A stretch of DNA of 64,000 bases. Source: a bacterium. GTDB lineage: Bacteria; Bacillota; Bacilli; Lactobacillales; Streptococcaceae. Both the position numbers and the translations under genes were made by a program. Below, in pieces: positions 1 to 10,181 of this stretch. Below the pieces are notes generated by a model. That model saw only the letters and a program-made list of their open reading frames with translations. It searched no databases and was not told the DNA's origin. The stretch spans positions 1-64,000 of the forward strand of contig CAJNDF010000010.1 of the NCBI GenBank assembly GCA_905221455.1, in the 5' to 3' direction. Numbering within the stretch: position 1 is the stretch's first letter; each line of letters starts with the position of its first letter.

Positions 1-480
1 CGCTGCTGCCTTGACATCATCTAGACTTCCAACTGTATGCACTGCTTTAATAGCTGCCACTCCAGCTGTTTTGGCTGCTTCTACTTTATCTGCATCATCT
101 GCTGCTGTAATCTTAGCTTCTTCTGCTGCTTTCGTATCATCAACGGCTTTTTCTTTCTCTGCACGTTGGGCTGATGTTAAGCTCTTATCGCCTGCGATTT
201 CTGCTTTTTCTTCTGCCGCTGCTGTCGCTAACTCTGCTTTCGCTGCTGCCTTGACATCATCTAGACTTCCAACTGTATGCACTGCTTTAATAGCTGCCAC
301 TCCAGCTGTTTTGGCTGTTGATACTTTGTCCGCATCATCCGCTGCTGTAATCTTAGCTTCTTCTGCTGCTTTCGTATCATCAACGGCTTTTTCTTTCTCT
401 GCACGTTGGGCTGATGTTAAGCTCTTATCGCCTGCGATTTCTGCTTTTTCTTCTGCCGCTGCTGTCGCTAACTCTGCTTT
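1..480 (-). repeat. Two near-identical 240-bp tandem coding repeats
   Basis: Bases 1-240 and 241-480 align end to end and differ only at a few positions around 79-111 and 319-351. Each encodes 80 residues ending ...GSLDDV. A diverged partial boundary lies at 481-510, where the array starts after the non-repeat region. The array continues out of the window, so the copy number is unknown. Confidence 0.95.
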
Positions 481-1947
481 CGCTGCTGCTTTAAGTGCTT
501 CTAAGTCAACACTAGGTACTGTAGGAGCAGGTATTACCACTTCACTACTCATATTTGAAGTTGTAGCGGTTATAGGCACATTAATATTTGTTCCTCTTGA
601 AGGTAAAAATTGCTTATCTCTTGCTGTATTGGTAGCCGTAATTCTGTCATTTACATTAAAGACTTCTGTCGGTGTCCATTCAGCAACTCCATTATTTGCA
701 ATAACCGTCTGTTTTTTGACTCCATTCACATAGAAATCAACAGATGATTCGCCGGGTTGCTCTCCTGAACTATATTGAGGATTTCGAGCAGTAGCCGTTA
801 CTTTTGCTCTAGTTCCTGCTGCATTTTCTAAATTTTCAACCGTTACTATTGGAGCATGTGGCTTAACAGTGACTTTAAAATCTTTCTTTGCATACAATAC
901 CCCTGTCGAACCATCTTTCAGTTCAAACGTTACATCATAACTTCCAACAGTGTTAATACTTCCAGTTGTATTAAACAATCGTCTAACAAAAGTAGAATCT
1001 GGAATTTGTCTATCATAGAGCAAGCGAATCCCTACACCATCACTAGTTAATTGTGGTTTGTAACCTTGACCTTTTCTCCACACAACAAGGAATTTTGCAT
1101 TTGGTGCACCATCTACTTCAGTTTCTAGAGTCCCACTATCAAGATTAAATGTAGCATCACCCTCTGGAACAGCTCTAAACCCACTACCTTCAGATCGAGT
1201 AGTCCCATTCAAGCTATGATTATGTCCAGCAATATTCGTACCATTTGGTTCAGTATTTTCCGCTTTTATTCCTACTGTTTCTTTACCATTTGTTGTATCT
1301 GGTTTAGGAGTGAGTTCTCCTTTTGGTTTAGGTACACGTTTTAAACCAGCGTTTTTATATCCAACCAAGGCATTATAAGCAAGATCAATTTCTTTTTGAT
1401 TTTTTGCATTAACAAGTACTTCTTTTGCTTTCGCAACTTTTTCTTGCAATACTTTAACACTATCTTCTGTATAGTCCTTTAAGTTTAATTGATCAATTTC
1501 TTTTAGAAGAGATTCCAATTTATCTTTATTAGTAACCGCTTCCTTTTCTTTGCCATTTGGTTCAGCTTTATTGATTTCCTCCGTCTGATTAGCAGGAATC
1601 ATATCTTTATCAGATACTTTAATCTCATTTGCACCTTGAGCATTAGAATCAGCTCTATCTTCCTTGTTAGAGGTTTTCTCTACAGGATTAGGAGCTACGA
1701 TTTCCTTATTCCCCTCAGCTTCTTTTGATTTCTCTAAGGGAACTCCCTCTGTCAAGTCCGTAACACCAGTATTTACCTTTTCAGTATTAGCCGTAACAGG
1801 TGATACAGCTAAAGCGTCTGCCTTAACCGCACCATTAGCAAAAAACATTAATGCTGCTACAGCAACACTTGCAGCACCAAAATGGTACTTACGAATAGAA
1901 TAACGGAATACCTTTTCTCCGTTCACTTCTCGATTTGATTTTCTCAT
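1..1947 (-). CDS. YSIRK-signal surface protein, N-terminal part (truncated by window edge)
   Basis: The minus-strand frame is open from ATG 1947 to base 1 (649 codons) and continues beyond the window. Residues 1-43 are an extended Gram-positive signal peptide with YSIRK at residues 16-20, then FGAASVAVAAL, with likely cleavage after AVKA. A Lys/Glu/Asn-rich linker follows, then a helical segment (about residues 135-215), then two beta-rich stretches up to about residue 480. From about residue 486 come Ala/Lys/Glu-rich repeats of 80 residues that resemble DUF1542-type stalk repeats. YSIRK signals usually go with LPXTG wall anchoring at the septum, but the C-terminus is not visible. Likely an adhesin or aggregation-type protein; the ligand is unknown. 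The start follows an AGAGAGAGGCG ribosome site. Confidence 0.9.
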   Translation of the reverse strand, partial: MRKSNREVNGEKVFRYSIRKYHFGAASVAVAALMFFANGAVKADALAVSPVTANTEKVNTGVTDLTEGVPLEKSKEAEGNKEIVAPNPVEKTSNKEDRADSNAQGANEIKVSDKDMIPANQTEEINKAEPNGKEKEAVTNKDKLESLLKEIDQLNLKDYTEDSVKVLQEKVAKAKEVLVNAKNQKEIDLAYNALVGYKNAGLKRVPKPKGELTPKPDTTNGKETVGIKAENTEPNGTNIAGHNHSLNGTTRSEGSGFRAVPEGDATFNLDSGTLETEVDGAPNAKFLVVWRKGQGYKPQLTSDGVGIRLLYDRQIPDSTFVRRLFNTTGSINTVGSYDVTFELKDGSTGVLYAKKDFKVTVKPHAPIVTVENLENAAGTRAKVTATARNPQYSSGEQPGESSVDFYVNGVKKQTVIANNGVAEWTPTEVFNVNDRITATNTARDKQFLPSRGTNINVPITATTSNMSSEVVIPAPTVPSVDLEALKAAAKAELATAAAEEKAEIAGDKSLTSAQRAEKEKAVDDTKAAEEAKITAADDADKVSTAKTAGVAAIKAVHTVGSLDDVKAAAKAELATAAAEEKAEIAGDKSLTSAQRAEKEKAVDDTKAAEEAKITAADDADKVEAAKTAGVAAIKAVHTVGSLDDVKAAA

Positions 1948-2199
1948 CTAATCGCCTCTCTCTTATTTTTATTTTTGAGGTACTAAAAAATACCCCCCCC
2001 TTAAATATTTTAGGAATTTAAGGAAAGGATATGCTTTTTTAATTTTGGGTACCACACTATTTTAAAAACATAGTACACTTTCTATTTTACATCTTTCTTA
2101 GAAAAATTAACAGCATAACCCATATATTTTTTCTAATTTAGCATTTAATTTTAGCGAGTATATATACTTTTTTTCTAATCTTTTATTACTATTACACAA
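1948..2199. other. Leader and promoter region of the surface-protein gene
   Basis: No gene is seen here. The region holds the ribosome site for the surface protein, a run of eight C (G8 in the mRNA sense) at 1993-2000, and an inverted repeat CCTTAAAT/ATTTAAGG at 1999-2023 that abuts this run. The rest is AT-rich, and I could not pick a convincing -35/-10 pair. Confidence 0.6.
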
Positions 2200-2232
2200 C
2201 AAGACCTCCACTATATCGAGGAGGCCTTGGAT
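2200..2232 (-). terminator. Probable terminator after the Nudix gene
   Basis: AAGGCCTCC and GGAGGTCTT form a 9-bp arm pair (one G-U) about 27 bases after the Nudix stop on the minus strand. A T-rich stretch follows. It also separates that operon from the surface-protein promoter. Confidence 0.65.
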
Positions 2233-2255
2233 CAGCTAGGTTATTTGGTAAAGGA

Positions 2256-2723
2256 TTAGAAAATTTTCTTTTCCCAATCGTCTTCTGTACGGCGAGGGTA
2301 GAAAAATTCAGATTTGTCTGGAGCTTCCATCATCTCCATCAAGGGTAGCATATCATAGGCCAGATCCAAGTTTGGAATCTGGTCTTTTTGTACCCAAGAA
2401 ACTTCTCCTTCTTCTGAAGAGCGAAGGGTACCAGAGAATTCAGTCGCCTTATAACAAACGACAATATAGCGCCCACCTGTATCTAGTGGCCAATTTTTAA
2501 TGCCAACCAGTTGAGGATTTTGGATAGTCAATCCTGTTTCTTCATAGATTTCACGAATGACAGACTCTGCGAAAGACTCGCCATTTTCTACATGACCTCC
2601 TGGAAAGGCATAACCAGACCAGCGATTCTCTTCGGGAGAGCGATACTGCATAACCACGCGCTGGTTTTCGAGGTCTTCAATCAGACAAATATTTGTTAAA
2701 ATCGTTAATTGGGAACGGGACAT
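2256..2723 (-). CDS. mutX: Nudix hydrolase, MutT/MutX-type 8-oxo-dGTP diphosphatase
   Basis: A 155-residue protein with the complete Nudix box (G-x5-E-x7-REUxEExGU; GGHVENGESFAESVIREIYEETGL is split around residues 40-65), which holds the catalytic glutamates and Mg2+ ligands. The family hydrolyses nucleoside diphosphate derivatives. The close pneumococcal relative is MutX, which removes oxidised dGTP from the nucleotide pool; that substrate is assigned by family. I prefer ATG 2723 over an upstream in-frame GTG at 2735 because AAGTGAG is spaced for the ATG. It follows the uvrB group after a 72-base gap, which fits a DNA damage theme. Confidence 0.88.
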   Translation of the reverse strand: MSRSQLTILTNICLIEDLENQRVVMQYRSPEENRWSGYAFPGGHVENGESFAESVIREIYEETGLTIQNPQLVGIKNWPLDTGGRYIVVCYKATEFSGTLRSSEEGEVSWVQKDQIPNLDLAYDMLPLMEMMEAPDKSEFFYPRRTEDDWEKKIF

Positions 2724-2795
2724 AAATTTACTCACTTTCTAATTTATTACATTTTCAAAATTGGTACCAGTACCATTAGCTTCTACTTTTTAAAA

Positions 2796-3284
2796 TTATT
2801 TAGAATAAAATACCATCCGTTTTTCCTTTATAGGCTTTCCAAGTTCAAGCATCTTTTCTTGTCCATCAAAAGTAAAACCCATTTTTTGATAGAAAGCAAT
2901 GGCGCGCTTATTATCTTTCAATACCCATAAGAAAATTTCAGAAAAATGATCAAGAGCAGTCAAAGCTGCTTTCACTAACTTTTGTGAGATACCTTTTCCA
3001 TAATAGTCTTTTAAAACATATAAAGCAATAATTTCACCAGCTTGAATAGTCTCATCACGAAAGTTGCCATAACTGATAAAACCAACTACCTTCACACCAT
3101 CCATCGCAATCAATGTATTTTCTGGATACTTTTGACTGAAGAATCGACATCTTTCTAATGTCATCGTCTCCTGAAATTCTGTAGGCAAAAGGTCATCATA
3201 AGCCTCTCTCCACGCTTTCCAGTGAACAAGGGATTTACCTTCTATCTCTTCAGGAGTTTCCATTGATTTGATAAGAATCGTCAT
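2796..3284 (-). CDS. GNAT family N-acetyltransferase
   Basis: A 162-residue single-domain protein of usual GNAT length. The acetyl-CoA pyrophosphate-binding loop appears as YYGKGISQKL (about residues 95-105, the Q/R-x-x-G-x-G/A type), preceded by the beta-4 strand IIALYVL and followed by the NKRAIAFYQKMGF beta-5/alpha-4 motif typical of the fold. The acceptor cannot be told from sequence. A good ribosome site (AAGGAG) lies just before the ATG, 14 bases after the preceding oxidoreductase stop, so it is probably co-transcribed with uvrB. Confidence 0.88.
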   Translation of the reverse strand: MTILIKSMETPEEIEGKSLVHWKAWREAYDDLLPTEFQETMTLERCRFFSQKYPENTLIAMDGVKVVGFISYGNFRDETIQAGEIIALYVLKDYYGKGISQKLVKAALTALDHFSEIFLWVLKDNKRAIAFYQKMGFTFDGQEKMLELGKPIKEKRMVFYSK

Positions 3285-3298
3285 TTATTTTCTTCTCC

Positions 3299-3925
3299 TT
3301 AATCCAACAGTCTGACTTCCTTTGCTACTTTTTGTAGAAATTTTTGTCTTGTTGAACTTGTATTCACTTCACGTCCTAACTCTCCTAAGATTGAAACCCT
3401 CTTTGTTTTTATGCCACAATGATTCAATACAGCATTCTTTAATACTGATATTCCATAACTGTCTGGAATATTAATCAGACTTGAAAATACTTTGTACCAC
3501 CAAGTTGGTGCCATGGAGGTTGCATAGATACTAGCTGTTTTTCCTTTTAGTAACTTTTTAAACTGATTACCTCTCAAGTAGTTCAAAATAAAGCTTCCTC
3601 GATTATTTGCAGAGTATGCAATGCCTGGCGTAAAAACACGATCAATCCACCCCTTCAATAGACTAGGCATACTACTCCACCAAATTGGATAAACAAAAAT
3701 GAAATGATCTGCCCACTGAATTAATTCCTGAGAGCGAAGTATGAAAGAGTCCTCTTCCATCCGTTTTCGATAACCATAACGTAATACAGGATCAAACTCT
3801 TCTTCATTAAGATTAATCATTTCAAGTTCATGGCTCTTTGAATCTATGTTTTCTACAATCGTTTGAAAAATTGCTTGGCAGTAACTTTCTTTATCAGGAT
3901 GTCCATTAATAACTAAAATATTCAT
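3299..3925 (-). CDS. NAD(P)H-quinone oxidoreductase family protein (flavodoxin-like fold)
   Basis: A 208-residue protein with the N-terminal INGHPDKESY flavin phosphate-binding segment and the FVYPIWWSSMPSLLKGWIDRVF core (about residues 75-97), both characteristic of the NQO1/MdaB/general stress protein 14 family. These are soluble FMN or FAD enzymes that reduce quinones by two electrons. Substrate is unknown. The start lies 9 bases after the uvrB stop with an AGGGGAA ribosome site, so it sits in the uvrB transcript. Confidence 0.85.
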   Translation of the reverse strand: MNILVINGHPDKESYCQAIFQTIVENIDSKSHELEMINLNEEEFDPVLRYGYRKRMEEDSFILRSQELIQWADHFIFVYPIWWSSMPSLLKGWIDRVFTPGIAYSANNRGSFILNYLRGNQFKKLLKGKTASIYATSMAPTWWYKVFSSLINIPDSYGISVLKNAVLNHCGIKTKRVSILGELGREVNTSSTRQKFLQKVAKEVRLLD

Positions 3926-3934
3926 AAAATTCCC

Positions 3935-5923
3935 CTAATCCAACGCCTTGACTTCCAGCATCATATCACGAATCTGAGCTGCGAGTTCAAAGTCAAGCAC
4001 TTCGACGGCTTCTTGCATTTGTTTTTCTAGTTTCTTAACTAGTTCTTTGCGCTCTTGCTTGTTAAGGCTATTGATGTCGACTTCTTTTTCTTCTTCCTTG
4101 GCAACTGCCTTGGTCACAGCAATCAGGTCACGGATTTCTTTCTTGATTGTCTGAGGCACAATACCGTGTTCTTCATTATAAGCCATCTGGATTTTGCGAC
4201 GACGGGCCGTTTCATCGATGGCACGTTGCATAGACTGAGTCACAGTGTCCGCATACATAATTACATGACCTTCACTGTTACGGGCGGCACGTCCAATGGT
4301 CTGGATGAGGCCACGTTCGTTACGGAGGAAGCCTTCCTTATCAGCATCGAGAATAGCAACCAAGCTGACCTCAGGAACGTCAATTCCTTCACGGAGCAGG
4401 TTAATTCCGACCAAGACATCAAAGACACCCAAGCGTAGGTCACGAATTATCTCCGTCCGCTCCAAGGTCTTGATATCCGAGTGCATGTACTTGACCTTGA
4501 TGCCCATTTCCTTGAAGTAGTCGGTCAAGTCTTCTGCCATTTTCTTGGTCAAGGTTGTGATAAAGGTTCGTTCGTTCTTTTCAACACGGGCATTGATTTC
4601 ACCTAAGAGGTCATCAATCTGTCCCATAGTCGGACGGACCTCCACCTCAGGATCCAAAAGACCTGTCGGACGAATGATTTGCTCAATCACGGTCTCGGTC
4701 TGTTCATTTTCATAGTCACCTGGTGTCGCTGAAACGTAAACAATCTGATGCACATGACTTTCAAACTCCTCACGACGGAGAGGACGATTGTCCAAGGCAG
4801 ATGGCAAACGGAAACCATAATTAACCAGCATTTCCTTACGCGAACGGTCTCCATTGTACATGCCCTTGATCTGCCCCATAGTCATGTGACTCTCATCAAT
4901 CATAATTAAGAAATCATCTGGGAAGAAATCCAAGAGGGTATAAGGAGGCTCTCCTTCGCTCCGTCCATCCATGTGACGTGAGTAGTTTTCAACACCGTTG
5001 GTATAGCCCATCTCACGCAGCATTTCGATATCATACTCTGTCCGCTGTTTCAAACGCTGGGCCTCTAGCAGTTTTCCTGCCTTCTCAAAGACAACTAACT
5101 GCTCCTCCAACTCCGCCTGAATCTTGGCAATGGCAACTTCCATGTGGTCGTCATTGGTCACAAAGTGAGTAGCTGGGAAAATCGCCAAATGATCCACTTC
5201 GCCAAGGACTTGACCAGTTAATGCCTCCACTTCACGGATACGGTCAATCTCATCTCCAAAAAATTCTACTCGAAATGCATGTTCATCTCTGGAAGCTGGG
5301 AAAATCTCCACCACATCCCCACGCACACGAAATCTTCCCCGTTGGAAATCAATATCATTTCGCTCAAACTGAATATCGACCAAATCATTCAAGAGTTTAT
5401 CACGAGAAATTTCAAGATCTGGACGAAGACTCACAACGCTATCAGCGTATTCCTTGGGCGAACCTAAACCATAGATACAAGAGACTGAAGCCACAACAAT
5501 GACATCATTGCGCTCCAAAAGAGCTGAAGTCGCCGAGTGACGGAGCTTGTCAATCTCGTCATTAACAGAGCTGTCCTTTTCAATATAGGTATCGCTAGAA
5601 GGAACATATGCCTCAGGTTGGTAATAATCATAATAAGACACAAAGTACTCAACTGCATTTTCAGGGAAAAATTCCTTAAATTCCCCATAGAGCTGTCCTG
5701 CCAGAGTCTTATTGTGAGCGATGACCAGTGTTGGTTTATTGACTTTGGAAATGACCTGACTCATGGTATAGGTCTTCCCTGTTCCAGTCGCCCCCATGAG
5801 AATCTGTGCTTTTTCGCCCCCCTCGATATTATCTACCAACTGTTCGATAGCTTGGGGTTGGTCTCCTGATGGTTGATATTTTGATACTAGTTTAAATTGA
5901 TTATCTGTAATGCGGTTAATCAT
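3935..5923 (-). CDS. uvrB: Excinuclease ABC subunit B
   Basis: A 662-residue helicase-like subunit of UvrABC nucleotide excision repair; it verifies damage and hands the site to UvrC. Walker A GATGTGKT is near residue 45. The beta-hairpin region includes [12 protein letters not shown] (about 92-105). The DEAD-type box is IDESH near 340, and motif VI is QTIGRAARN near 540. The C-terminal UVR domain ([11 protein letters not shown]) contacts UvrC. Full length for the family. The start follows GAGAGGAT. A probable extended -10 (TGC-TAAAAT, minus strand) lies at 5952-5957. Confidence 0.98.
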   Translation of the reverse strand: MINRITDNQFKLVSKYQPSGDQPQAIEQLVDNIEGGEKAQILMGATGTGKTYTMSQVISKVNKPTLVIAHNKTLAGQLYGEFKEFFPENAVEYFVSYYDYYQPEAYVPSSDTYIEKDSSVNDEIDKLRHSATSALLERNDVIVVASVSCIYGLGSPKEYADSVVSLRPDLEISRDKLLNDLVDIQFERNDIDFQRGRFRVRGDVVEIFPASRDEHAFRVEFFGDEIDRIREVEALTGQVLGEVDHLAIFPATHFVTNDDHMEVAIAKIQAELEEQLVVFEKAGKLLEAQRLKQRTEYDIEMLREMGYTNGVENYSRHMDGRSEGEPPYTLLDFFPDDFLIMIDESHMTMGQIKGMYNGDRSRKEMLVNYGFRLPSALDNRPLRREEFESHVHQIVYVSATPGDYENEQTETVIEQIIRPTGLLDPEVEVRPTMGQIDDLLGEINARVEKNERTFITTLTKKMAEDLTDYFKEMGIKVKYMHSDIKTLERTEIIRDLRLGVFDVLVGINLLREGIDVPEVSLVAILDADKEGFLRNERGLIQTIGRAARNSEGHVIMYADTVTQSMQRAIDETARRRKIQMAYNEEHGIVPQTIKKEIRDLIAVTKAVAKEEEKEVDINSLNKQERKELVKKLEKQMQEAVEVLDFELAAQIRDMMLEVKALD

Positions 5924-5999
5924 AAGAATCCTCTCTCGATATGCTATTCCTATTTTAGCATACTTGTATCATTTTCACGAAGAAAAGGACGGACCTAAG

Positions 6000-6953
6000 T
6001 CACATCCTTTCATTTTCTTTCTTTAATCGATAAGTGAGATAGACAATCAGCAGAAACAAAATAATACTGGACATGATGGAACCCTCAATACCAAAAGACC
6101 CACCAGATAGCCAGTCTTGATTGCCTTGTGGAGTAAATTTCATGATTGAGGTTCCTGAAGACTGACCACTAACTAATACTCCAAAGAGGTTGCCCTGAGC
6201 AAAATTCCAGGCCCCATGAATACCCGCAACACCCCAAACTGTATCTGTTTTGAGGAGGTAAAGTGACATGGCAACTCCGAATAAAAAGAGATTCACTAGA
6301 GATATAGGGGTGAGGCCAGAATTTCCCGCATGAAGCAGGGTAAAGAATAGGCTAGATATAAGAACAGCTAGTTTTAGATTGGTTCTTGATGCTAATTGAG
6401 GAAGGAGCCAAGTACGGGCTACCACTTCTTCTGTGGTCCCCTGTAAAATCCAAAATGGAATGGTAAAAATACCAAAGGCAAGCGAATAAGGATTCAAGTG
6501 AAAGGACTCAAAACGATATTGCCCCAAAGCTACTAAACCTAACAAGGTCAGAAGAAAAAGTGCCAGGCCTAGACCAAATCCTTTAAGAAGATTGCTGAGG
6601 AAATTCTCTCTATAAAATCCCAAGGTTCGAATAGGTCTTTTCTCAACTTTTCTAGTCCATCTGAACACAGTGTTGAGAACGAAACCAAAGGCCAGCAATT
6701 CTAAAATTAAACGAAAGTCACCTGTTTTATCGGTCAAGCTCTGATGCAAGGTCTGCAAGTAGGTTGCAAGATTTTGACCAGCTTCTCCAAAATTTCTAGC
6801 AAGTCCGATGAGAGCTAACAAACTAATACCATATAAAGTATAAGCCACAAACTCTCCTATGAAGACAAAAGCAAAGGCTAACAAGGGGCTTGTGTAAATG
6901 TTTAAACTCATTTTTGAAGCTTGGAAGTCTTTAAAAATTCTTTTGTTCTTCAT
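6000..6953 (-). CDS. CPBP family intramembrane metalloprotease
   Basis: A 317-residue protein with about eight hydrophobic segments. The Abi/CAAX-protease-like signature is present: EEVVAR (motif 1, about residue 173), FTLLHAGN (motif 2, about 205) and HGAWNFAQG (motif 3, about 245). These Glu and His residues form the predicted metal site in the membrane. In lactic acid bacteria such proteins are linked to bacteriocin self-immunity or cell-surface processing; no bacteriocin gene is seen nearby, so the role is open. The ribosome site is GGGGACAGGG. It is divergent from glnP. Confidence 0.85.
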   Translation of the reverse strand: MKNKRIFKDFQASKMSLNIYTSPLLAFAFVFIGEFVAYTLYGISLLALIGLARNFGEAGQNLATYLQTLHQSLTDKTGDFRLILELLAFGFVLNTVFRWTRKVEKRPIRTLGFYRENFLSNLLKGFGLGLALFLLTLLGLVALGQYRFESFHLNPYSLAFGIFTIPFWILQGTTEEVVARTWLLPQLASRTNLKLAVLISSLFFTLLHAGNSGLTPISLVNLFLFGVAMSLYLLKTDTVWGVAGIHGAWNFAQGNLFGVLVSGQSSGTSIMKFTPQGNQDWLSGGSFGIEGSIMSSIILFLLIVYLTYRLKKENERM

Positions 6954-7067
6954 ATCCCTGTCCCCTTTTCTTCTATTATATACTATTATTATAGCACTTT
7001 ATAGTAGCAATTCAAGAAAGAAAAGAAAAAATCAATGTTATATTTTCTGACACAAAAATATAAAAAT

Positions 7068-7096
7068 TTGCCTTTTTTTACTTTTTCTGATATAAT
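7068..7096 (+). promoter_or_regulatory. Promoter of glnPQ
   Basis: -35 TTGCCT (7068-7073), 17-bp spacer, extended -10 TGA-TATAAT (TATAAT at 7091-7096), 30 bases before the glnP start. No riboswitch or T-box was recognised in the short leader. Confidence 0.8.
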
Positions 7097-7125
7097 GGGA
7101 AAATATTCGGAAAAGGAGACTAAAA

Positions 7126-9291
7126 ATGAAGAAAAAATTTCTAGCATTTTTGCTAATTTTATTCCCAATTTTCTCATTAGGTATTGCCAAAGCAGAGACG
7201 ATTAAGATTGTGTCTGATACCGCCTATGCACCTTTTGAGTTTAAAGATTCAGATCAAACTTATAAAGGAATTGATGTTGACATTATCAACAAAGTCGCTG
7301 AGATTAAAGGATGGAACATTCAGATGACCTATCCTGGATTTGACGCAGCGGTCAATGCGGTTCAAGCTGGTCAAGCTGACGCTATCATGGCAGGGATGAC
7401 AAAGACTAAAGAACGTGAAAAAGTCTTCACCATGTCTGATACTTACTATGATACAAAAGTTGTCATTGCAACTACAAAGGCACACAAGATTAGCAAGTAC
7501 GACCAATTGTCTGGTAAAACTGTTGGTGTTAAAAACGGAACAGCCGCTCAACGTTTCCTAGAAACGATTAAAGATAAATACGGCTTTACTATTAAAACAT
7601 TTGACACTAGTGATTTGATGAACAACAGCTTAAGTGCTGGTGCCATCGATGCCATGATGGATGATAAACCTGTTATCGAGTATGCCATCAACCAAGGTCA
7701 AGACCTCCATATTGAAATGGATGGTGAAGCTGTAGGTAGCTTTGCTTTCGGTGTTAAAAAAGGAAGCAAATACGAGCACCTAGTTGCTGAATTTAACCAA
7801 GCCTTGGCTGAAATGAAAAAAGATGGTAGTCTTGATAAAATCATCAAAAAATGGACTGCTTCATCATCTTCAGCAGTGCCAACTACAACTACTCTTGCAG
7901 GCTTAAAAGCTATTCCTGTTAAAGCTAAATACATCATTGCCAGCGATTCTTCTTTTGCACCTTTTGTTTTCCAAAATTCAAGCAACCAATACACTGGTAT
8001 TGATATGGAATTGATTAAGGCCATCGCTAAAGACCAAGGTTTTGAAATTGAAATCATCAACCCTGGTTTCGATGCTGCGATCAGTGCTGTCCAAGCTGGT
8101 CAAGCAGATGGTATCATTGCTGGTATGTCTGTCACAGATGCTCGTAAGGCAACTTTTGACTTCTCAGAATCATACTACACTGCAAATACTATCCTAGGTG
8201 TCAAAGAATCAAGCACCATTGCTTCTTATGAAGATTTGAAAGGGAAGACAGTCGGTGTTAAAAACGGAACTGCTTCTCAAACCTTCCTAACTGAAAATCA
8301 AAGCAAATACGGTTACAAAATCAAAACCTTCGCTGATGGTTCATCAATGTATGACAGTTTAAATACTGGTGCCATTGATGCCGTTATGGATGATGAACCT
8401 GTTCTCAAATATTCTATCAGCCAAGGGCAAAAATTGAAAACTCCAATCGCTGGAACTCCAATCGGTGAAACAGCCTTTGCCGTTAAAAAAGGAGCAAATC
8501 CAGAATTGATTGAAATGTTCAATAACGGACTTGCAAACCTTAAAGCAAACGGTGAATTCCAAAAGATTCTTGACAAATACCTAGCTAGCGAATCTTCAAC
8601 TGCTTCAACAAGCACTGTTGACGAAACAACTATCTGGGGCTTGCTTCAAAACAACTACAAACAACTCCTTAGCGGGCTTGGTATCACTCTTGCTCTAGCT
8701 CTTATCTCATTTGCTATTGCCATTGTCATCGGGATTATCTTCGGTATGTTTAGCGTTAGCCCATACAAATCTCTTCGTGTGATCTCTGAGATTTTCGTTG
8801 ACGTTATTCGTGGTATTCCATTGATGATTCTTGCAGCCTTCATCTTCTGGGGAATTCCAAACTTCATCGAGTCGATCACAGGCCAACAAAGTCCAATTAA
8901 CGACTTCGTAGCCGGTACCATTGCTCTCTCACTCAATGCGGCTGCTTATATCGCTGAAATCGTTCGTGGTGGTATTCAGGCCGTTCCAGTTGGTCAAATG
9001 GAAGCCAGCCGAAGCTTGGGTATCTCTTATGGAAAAACCATGCGTAAGATTATCTTGCCACAAGCAACTAAATTGATGTTGCCAAACTTTGTTAACCAAT
9101 TCGTTATCGCTCTTAAAGATACAACCATCGTTTCTGCTATCGGTTTGGTTGAACTCTTCCAAACTGGTAAGATTATCATCGCCCGTAACTACCAAAGTTT
9201 CAAGATGTATGCAATCCTTGCTATCTTCTATCTTGTAATTATCACACTTTTGACTAAACTAGCGAAACGCTTAGAAAAGAGGATTCGTTAA
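7126..9291 (+). CDS. glnP: Amino acid ABC importer: two substrate-binding domains fused to permease (GlnP type)
   Basis: A 721-residue fusion. A signal peptide (1-24) leads into two tandem family 3 solute-binding domains (about 25-245 and 265-490), both with the [15 protein letters not shown] and VGVKNGTA(A/S)Q elements. A Ser/Thr linker and an inner-membrane permease domain (about 505-715) follow; the EAA loop is [22 protein letters not shown]. The layout matches lactococcal GlnP, whose two domains bind Gln, Glu and Asn with different affinity; the specificity here is inferred. It overlaps glnQ by one base. With GlnQ it should form a dimer carrying four binding domains. Confidence 0.93.
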   Translation: MKKKFLAFLLILFPIFSLGIAKAETIKIVSDTAYAPFEFKDSDQTYKGIDVDIINKVAEIKGWNIQMTYPGFDAAVNAVQAGQADAIMAGMTKTKEREKVFTMSDTYYDTKVVIATTKAHKISKYDQLSGKTVGVKNGTAAQRFLETIKDKYGFTIKTFDTSDLMNNSLSAGAIDAMMDDKPVIEYAINQGQDLHIEMDGEAVGSFAFGVKKGSKYEHLVAEFNQALAEMKKDGSLDKIIKKWTASSSSAVPTTTTLAGLKAIPVKAKYIIASDSSFAPFVFQNSSNQYTGIDMELIKAIAKDQGFEIEIINPGFDAAISAVQAGQADGIIAGMSVTDARKATFDFSESYYTANTILGVKESSTIASYEDLKGKTVGVKNGTASQTFLTENQSKYGYKIKTFADGSSMYDSLNTGAIDAVMDDEPVLKYSISQGQKLKTPIAGTPIGETAFAVKKGANPELIEMFNNGLANLKANGEFQKILDKYLASESSTASTSTVDETTIWGLLQNNYKQLLSGLGITLALALISFAIAIVIGIIFGMFSVSPYKSLRVISEIFVDVIRGIPLMILAAFIFWGIPNFIESITGQQSPINDFVAGTIALSLNAAAYIAEIVRGGIQAVPVGQMEASRSLGISYGKTMRKIILPQATKLMLPNFVNQFVIALKDTTIVSAIGLVELFQTGKIIIARNYQSFKMYAILAIFYLVIITLLTKLAKRLEKRIR

Positions 9292-10031
9292 TGGCAAAAT
9301 TAAAAATTGATGTAAATGATTTACACAAAAGCTACGGAAAAAATGAAGTTTTAAAAGGAATTACGACTAAGTTCTATGAAGGAGATGTTGTTTGTATCAT
9401 CGGTCCTTCAGGTTCTGGTAAGTCAACCTTCCTTCGTAGCCTTAATCTTCTAGAAGAAGTCACTAGTGGTCACATCACTGTGAATGGTTATGACTTAACT
9501 GAAAAAACAACCAACGTTGACCACGTCCGTGAAAATATCGGAATGGTTTTCCAACATTTCAATCTCTTCCCACACATGTCTGTTTTGGACAATATTACCT
9601 TTGCTCCTATTGAGCACAAGTTAATGACTAAGGAAGAAGCTGAGAAATTGGGGATGGAGTTGCTTGACAAGGTTGGGTTAGTAGATAAAGCTAATGCCAA
9701 CCCAGATAGCCTATCAGGTGGTCAAAAACAACGTGTGGCCATCGCTCGTGGACTAGCAATGAATCCAGATATCATGCTCTTTGATGAACCAACTTCTGCC
9801 CTTGACCCTGAAATGGTCGGAGACGTACTAAACGTTATGAAAGACTTGGCTAAACAAGGCATGACCATGATTATCGTAACCCATGAGATGGGATTTGCGC
9901 GTCAGGTTGCCAACCGCGTTATCTTTACTGCAGATGGTGAGTTCCTTGAAGACGGAACACCTGACCAAATCTTTGATAACCCGCAACACCCACGTCTGAA
10001 AGATTTCTTGGACAAGGTCTTAAACGTCTAA
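9291..10031 (+). CDS. glnQ: Amino acid ABC importer ATP-binding protein
   Basis: A 246-residue polar amino acid type ATPase. Walker [10 protein letters not shown] is near residue 38, the Q-loop is [12 protein letters not shown], the signature LSGGQKQR is near 142, Walker [15 protein letters not shown] follows near 162, and the H-loop is VTHEMGFA. It energises GlnP at the membrane. The start codon overlaps the glnP stop (TAATG), so the two are translationally coupled. Confidence 0.95.
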   Translation: MAKLKIDVNDLHKSYGKNEVLKGITTKFYEGDVVCIIGPSGSGKSTFLRSLNLLEEVTSGHITVNGYDLTEKTTNVDHVRENIGMVFQHFNLFPHMSVLDNITFAPIEHKLMTKEEAEKLGMELLDKVGLVDKANANPDSLSGGQKQRVAIARGLAMNPDIMLFDEPTSALDPEMVGDVLNVMKDLAKQGMTMIIVTHEMGFARQVANRVIFTADGEFLEDGTPDQIFDNPQHPRLKDFLDKVLNV

Positions 10032-10035
10032 ACTC

Positions 10036-10066
10036 AAACTGTAAGGATTTCCTTGCAGTTTTTTTC
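10036..10066 (+). terminator. Rho-independent terminator of glnPQ
   Basis: An AAACTGTAAGGA / TCCTTGCAGTTT hairpin with a two-base loop, then T7. It lies 5 bases after the glnQ stop. Confidence 0.9.
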
Positions 10067-10084
10067 TATCTCGTATTGGATTTT

Positions 10085-10112
10085 TTGATTTTTCGGAAAA
10101 TTATGTTAGAAT
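10085..10112 (+). promoter_or_regulatory. Promoter of zwf
   Basis: -35 TTGATT (10085-10090), 16-bp spacer and extended -10 TGT-TAGAAT (10107-10112). The 60-base leader holds small hairpins (GAGGTTTCCTC and CTAGCAAGACTAG) of unknown meaning. Confidence 0.65.
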
Positions 10113-10181
10113 TAAGTTTATGAAATGAGGTTTCCTCATACCTAGCAAGACTAGGAATAAAAATAGAAATTAGGTAGCTAG

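Noticed and set aside
1..480. CRISPR-like direct repeats
   Set aside because: The units are 240 bp, contiguous and in frame; there are no short repeats with unique spacers.
11..733. Long plus-strand open frame of 240 codons rich in Ala and Ser
   Set aside because: It is the complement of the surface-protein repeats on the minus strand; it has no ribosome site and the minus frame carries a YSIRK signal peptide.
2757..2780. TGGTAC-CA-GTACCA palindrome before the Nudix gene as an operator
   Set aside because: Short 2-base loop, no repetition elsewhere as an operator and no clear promoter around it; could be chance or a weak terminator.
4055..5869. Several open frames antisense to uvrB
   Set aside because: They lack ribosome sites and domain motifs and follow the codon pattern of the conserved gene on the other strand.
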